NCBI GenBank assembly: GCA_041629655.1
Contig: JBFKMV010000105.1
Coordinates: 1-17,719, forward strand
DNA: 17,719 nucleotides
Reading direction: 5' to 3'
Origin: JBFKMV01 sp041629655
GTDB taxonomy: Bacteria; Acidobacteriota; Polarisedimenticolia; Polarisedimenticolales; Polarisedimenticolaceae
Below the pieces are notes generated by a model. The model did not search any database. It worked only from the letters and a program-made list of their open reading frames with translations, and was not told the DNA's origin. The position numbers and the translations under genes were made by a program. Below, in pieces: positions 14,859 to 17,719 of this stretch. The stretch's first letter is position 1, and each line of letters starts with the position of its first letter.

Positions 14859-15473
14859 CTAACCCGGCTCGTTGCGCCGCGCATCCGCGATCGCCCGGGC
14901 CAGGCTGCCGCGGCTCTGGGCCAGCCGCTCCTCGAGCACCGCCCGCATGCGCTCGACGATGTTCGGGACGTTGTCGGAGCGTGCCGTGGCCTCGCCGGCC
15001 ACGCGCTCCGACCACAGCGTCTCGCCGGCCTCGTCGACCAGCGAAAGCTCGAGACGCACGCGCACCCGCTCGCCCGACGGCAGATCGACCTCCTCGAACG
15101 CCAGCACCCGGCCGCGCAGCCACGCGGAGTAGCGTCGCCCCGGCTGGACGGGGTCGATGCTCGCGATCCCCGGGACGCCTGCCAGCGCGTCCGCCACGAC
15201 CACGGGCAGCATCCGGCCCAGCGGCGCCGCCCAGCGGTGGTACTCGTAGAACCCCACCTCCGGGGAGTCCGCGCCGACGCGGTACACGATCCGGTCCTGG
15301 TCGTACGGCGGGTCGACGCGGAACGGCCGCACGCCCACGAGCAGCCCGTCCGCCCGCGCGGCCGGTACCGCATCGGCCCGCGACTCCAGCAGGTAGTAGT
15401 GCGTCGGGGGCAACCCGCCGCAGCCGCCCGCCGCAAGCGCGAGCAGCAGGCCCGCGACCGCACGCGCGCTCAT
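14859..15473 (-). CDS. ABC-type transport auxiliary lipoprotein (PqiC/YmbA-like)
   Basis: The 204-residue protein has a lipoprotein signal peptide ending LALAAGGC, with Cys18 as the lipidation site. It then shows the family pattern THYYLLESR near the N-terminus, VGVRPFRVDPPYDQDRIVYRVG, VGFYEYHRWAAPLGRMLP and a C-terminal amphipathic helix (about 165-198). Such lipoproteins sit in the outer membrane and partner MCE proteins in Pqi-, Yeb- or Mla-type lipid transport. The start ATG overlaps the mlaD-like stop as ATGA, and GAGGAG lies seven bases upstream, so it is translated as part of the mlaEFD operon. It likely takes the outer-membrane role that MlaA or PqiC has in E. coli; that assignment is inferred from context. 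Confidence 0.88.
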   Translation of the reverse strand: MSARAVAGLLLALAAGGCGGLPPTHYYLLESRADAVPAARADGLLVGVRPFRVDPPYDQDRIVYRVGADSPEVGFYEYHRWAAPLGRMLPVVVADALAGVPGIASIDPVQPGRRYSAWLRGRVLAFEEVDLPSGERVRVRLELSLVDEAGETLWSERVAGEATARSDNVPNIVERMRAVLEERLAQSRGSLARAIADARRNEPG

Positions 15474-16462
15474 CGTCCCGCTCCTCGCACGCCGTCGCCC
15501 GGTCGCCGGTCGGCCGGCGCCTTGACCCGTACCAGCCGGAACGGTCGCTCCTTGATCTCGCGCGAGAACGCCTTGAGGTTGGCGGCCGTGTCGCGCAGGT
15601 CGCGCAGGGTCGCCTCGAGCTCGTCCCGGTTGCCGCCGATCGCCGAGAGCGTCTCGTCGGCCGAGGCGAGGCTCCGTCCGGCGGCGTCCAGCACCTGGGC
15701 CAGGCGCGCCCCGTCCGGACCGATCGCCGCCTGCAGGTCGTCGGCCAGCGCCGCGACCCGCTCGGTCAGATCGGGCAGGTTCTCCAGACCCTGCTCGGCG
15801 CTTCCCGAGAGCGACTCCATGCGTTCGAGCAGCGAGGTCAGCCGCGGTCCGGCCTCGTCCATGGTGCGCTGCGCGGTCGCCAGGAGCTGCTCGAGGTTCT
15901 CGGCGTTCCGTTCCGAAAGCAGCGCTTCGAGGTTGGCCAGGATCGGGCCGATCTCGGTCGAGATCGTCTCGACCAGCAGGGACGCCTGCTCGAGCAGCAG
16001 CGTGGCCCGCTGCGAGATGTCGCCCACCGCCGCCAGCGCCTCGTCCAGACCGCCGGGCTCACCGCCCCGGATCTCGCCGTCCGCAGGCAGGCGCGGCGCC
16101 TCGGGCGTGCCGGTGTCGATCTGCAGGAACGCCGTGCCGAGCAGCCCCGAGGTGGCGACCGTGGCCGAGCTGTCGGTCTTCACGACGAGATCCGACTTGA
16201 GCTGCACGCGCATCAGCACCGGCCAGGGATCGTGCGGTCGCAGCTCGACGCCCTGGATCCGGCCCACCGCCACGCCCGCCACCCGCACCCGATCGCCGGC
16301 CGCGAGACCGGCCGAATCGCGCAGCAGCACGCGGTACGGCACCCGCGACGCGCCGAACATCCCGGACCCGGCCACCCACAACGACCCCGCGACCAGGATC
16401 GCGAGCGCCGTGACGACGAAGACGCCGACCTTGACGTCCGACAGCTTCCCCGGCTCGCTCAT
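15470..16462 (-). CDS. mlaD: MCE domain protein, MlaD-like
   Basis: The 330-residue protein has one N-terminal transmembrane segment (about 14-32, VFVVTALAILVAGSLWVAG) and an MCE domain (about 40-118) with AGLAAGDRVRVAGVAVGRI and GLLGTAFLQIDTG, the standard MCE signatures. A long helical, coiled-coil-prone tail (about 130-305) follows. MCE proteins form hexameric rings that bind phospholipid and pass it between the inner-membrane ABC transporter and the periplasm. E. coli MlaD is about 180 residues, so the extra tail is like longer MCE proteins that may extend across the periplasm. GGAG lies seven bases before the ATG, and the start is one base after the mlaF stop. The C-terminal ERPFRLVRVKAP motif is common in MCE proteins of this length. 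Confidence 0.92.
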   Translation of the reverse strand: MSEPGKLSDVKVGVFVVTALAILVAGSLWVAGSGMFGASRVPYRVLLRDSAGLAAGDRVRVAGVAVGRIQGVELRPHDPWPVLMRVQLKSDLVVKTDSSATVATSGLLGTAFLQIDTGTPEAPRLPADGEIRGGEPGGLDEALAAVGDISQRATLLLEQASLLVETISTEIGPILANLEALLSERNAENLEQLLATAQRTMDEAGPRLTSLLERMESLSGSAEQGLENLPDLTERVAALADDLQAAIGPDGARLAQVLDAAGRSLASADETLSAIGGNRDELEATLRDLRDTAANLKAFSREIKERPFRLVRVKAPADRRPGDGVRGAGR

Positions 16463-16463
16463 C

Positions 16464-17267
16464 TCAGATCTCCAGCTCGTCGATGAATCGACGGAATCGG
16501 TCGGCGCCGTCCTGCGCCTCGGGCGGCCGCCGCTCCAGGAACGCCCGCACCACCGGGTCGTCGCAGCCCCGGACCTCGTCGGGCGTCCCGGTGAACAGGA
16601 ACCGCCCCGCGTGGATCAGCGCCAGCCGGTCGGCGATGGTGAACGCGCTCTCCAGCTCGTGGGTCACCACGACCAGCGTCACGTCGAAGGCCTTCTTGAG
16701 CTGCACCAGCAAGCGGTCGATGCCCGCGGCGGTCACCGGGTCCAGGCCGGCCGACGGCTCGTCGAAGAACACCACGTCCGGATCCAGCGCCAGCGCCCGC
16801 GCGAGCGCCGCGCGCTTGACCATCCCGCCGCTGAGCTGCGAGGGCAGGCGGTCCAGGGCGTCCTCGAGCCCCACCATTCCCAGCTTGATCCGGGACACGA
16901 TCCGCCGCGTCGAGCGCGGCAGCTCGGTGAATTCCCGGAGCGGCAGCTCGACGTTTTGCGCCAGCGTCATCGATCCGAACAGCGCGCCGGCCTGGAACGC
17001 CATGCCGATCCGCCGCCGCAGCTTTTCCAGCGTCCGCGGGTCGCTCCGGAACACGTCGATCCCGTGGATGCTCACGCTGCCCTCGTCGGGCCGCTCCAGA
17101 CCGACCAGGCAACGCAGCAGCGTGCTCTTGCCGCTGCCGCTGCCGCCCAGGATCACCAGCGTCTCGCCCCGCGGCACCACCAAGTCGACACCGTCGAGCA
17201 CGCAACGCCCGTCGTAGCTCTTGCGCAGCGCCCGGACCTCGATCGCGTTGCCGTTCGCGCCGGCCAT
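16464..17267 (-). CDS. mlaF: ABC transporter ATP-binding protein, MlaF-like
   Basis: The 267-residue protein has a complete ABC ATPase set: Walker A GGSGSGKST (41-49), Q-loop Gln92 in AFQAGALFGSMTL, signature LSGGM (145-149), Walker B VVFFDE (165-170) with PSAGLDP, and H-loop His203 in VTHELESAF. The AGALFGSMTLAQNVELPLRE stretch and the LSGGMVKRAALARAL signature are characteristic of the MlaF subfamily, which powers phospholipid transport with MlaE and MlaD. The start ATG 17267 overlaps the permease stop as ATGA, giving translational coupling. The frame extends upstream, but that part overlaps the permease gene and is not real. It acts at the cytoplasmic face of the inner membrane. Confidence 0.94.
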   Translation of the reverse strand: MAGANGNAIEVRALRKSYDGRCVLDGVDLVVPRGETLVILGGSGSGKSTLLRCLVGLERPDEGSVSIHGIDVFRSDPRTLEKLRRRIGMAFQAGALFGSMTLAQNVELPLREFTELPRSTRRIVSRIKLGMVGLEDALDRLPSQLSGGMVKRAALARALALDPDVVFFDEPSAGLDPVTAAGIDRLLVQLKKAFDVTLVVVTHELESAFTIADRLALIHAGRFLFTGTPDEVRGCDDPVVRAFLERRPPEAQDGADRFRRFIDELEI

Positions 17268-17719
17268 CAGCCCCTCAGGAAGAATATCGCGGTCACGAAC
17301 AGGTCGGCCGCGATCACGAGCACGATCGACCGCACCACCGAGGCCGTCGTGGCCTGCCCGACCTGTTCCGCGCCGCCGCGCACCGCGAGGCCCTGGTGGC
17401 AACCGGTCAGCCCGATGATCGCCGCGAAGGCGGTCGCCTTGACCAGGCCGGTGTAGACGTCCTGCAGCACCAGAGCGTCGATGGTGTCCGCGACGTAGCC
17501 GCCCATTCCCATGCCCAGCACGGTGGTGGACAACACCAGCCCGCCCAGGATCCCCACCACGTCCGCGAACACGGTCAAGCACGGCAGCGCGATCAGCAGC
17601 GCGACCAGTCGGGGCACGACCAGGAAGCCGACCGGGTCGAGCCCCATCACCACCAGCGCGTCGATCTCGCTGGAGACCTTCATCGTGCCCAGCTCGGCCG
17701 CGATCGCCGAACCGAAGCG
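17267..17719 (-). CDS. mlaE: MlaE-family phospholipid ABC permease (partial, C-terminal part)
   Basis: The gene enters from the right edge, so its N-terminus is missing; 150 residues are visible, in frame from the last base. The fragment begins RFGSAIAAELGTMKVSSEIDAL, containing the GS.IAAELGTM motif that identifies MlaE permeases, followed by LVVMGLDPVGFLVVPR. Several membrane spans follow, and GLTGCHQGLAVRGGAEQVG is another conserved MlaE segment before the last helix. The visible part is about half to three fifths of a typical 250-260 residue permease. It would form the inner-membrane channel with mlaF and mlaD. Confidence 0.93.
   Translation of the reverse strand, partial: RFGSAIAAELGTMKVSSEIDALVVMGLDPVGFLVVPRLVALLIALPCLTVFADVVGILGGLVLSTTVLGMGMGGYVADTIDALVLQDVYTGLVKATAFAAIIGLTGCHQGLAVRGGAEQVGQATTASVVRSIVLVIAADLFVTAIFFLRG

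Noticed and set aside
12808..14862. Long plus-strand open frame opposite the propeller/esterase gene
   Set aside because: Composition is Arg/Leu/Val/His-rich without domains or signal; the minus-strand gene has clear PQQ blades and an esterase fold.
15237..17456. Long plus-strand open frame opposite the Mla genes
   Set aside because: The minus strand encodes well-matched MlaF and MlaD with overlapping stops and starts; the plus frame is an antisense shadow.
1..17719. CRISPR array, rRNA/tRNA genes or insertion sequence
   Set aside because: No repeat-spacer pattern, no conserved RNA gene sequence and no transposase-like frame was seen on either strand.

Overview
The window is very GC-rich (roughly 70% or more by eye). 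The genes are those of a Gram-negative (diderm) bacterium: an Mla-type retrograde phospholipid ABC system with an MCE protein and a lipoprotein, a predicted outer-membrane barrel, and several Sec-exported proteins. TTG and GTG starts are common (at least seven of the sixteen genes). The combination of a very large FG-GAP/ASPIC-UnbV/TlpA/TPR protein, DUF2237 and Mla genes would fit Acidobacteriota, Planctomycetota, Myxococcota or a related uncultured lineage. I cannot place it more precisely. Coding density is about 97%. I saw no rRNA, tRNA, CRISPR array or insertion sequence.

Layout, left to right. At 1-323 (-) is the N-terminal part of an alpha/beta hydrolase, divergent from the largest gene. 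At 416-4354 (+) is an exported FG-GAP/VCBS + ASPIC-UnbV + TlpA-like thioredoxin + TPR protein, interrupted by one in-frame TGA at 2261-2263. The best reading is that this TGA encodes selenocysteine: the protein family continues without a break across it, and a SECIS-like hairpin with a GGTC-containing loop begins 12 nt after it. Convergent to this gene are a DUF2237 gene (4368-4742) and a predicted outer-membrane protein (4756-5415). A PIN toxin / RHH antitoxin pair follows (5512-6185), with a perfect palindrome overlapping its promoter. Then comes a same-strand (-) series reading from right to left: hemerythrin, exported thermonuclease, M20 peptidase, FAD monooxygenase, thioredoxin-TPR protein (11053 down to 6286). 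An MFS transporter (11196-12419, +) is divergent from the hemerythrin gene. The right end is a minus-strand Mla operon (mlaE partial, mlaF, mlaD, auxiliary lipoprotein; 17719 down to 14859). Only 35 nt after it is an exported PQQ-type beta-propeller fused to an esterase fold whose catalytic Ser and His appear to be replaced.

The two observations most worth following are the candidate selenoprotein (a periplasmic redox protein in which Sec sits in the FG-GAP propeller, upstream of a CxxC thioredoxin domain) and the propeller/pseudo-esterase fusion next to the Mla genes. Two convergent gene pairs (4354/4368 and 12419/12433) end in hairpins whose arms contain both genes' stop codons. Domain calls come from motif recognition, not from a database search.
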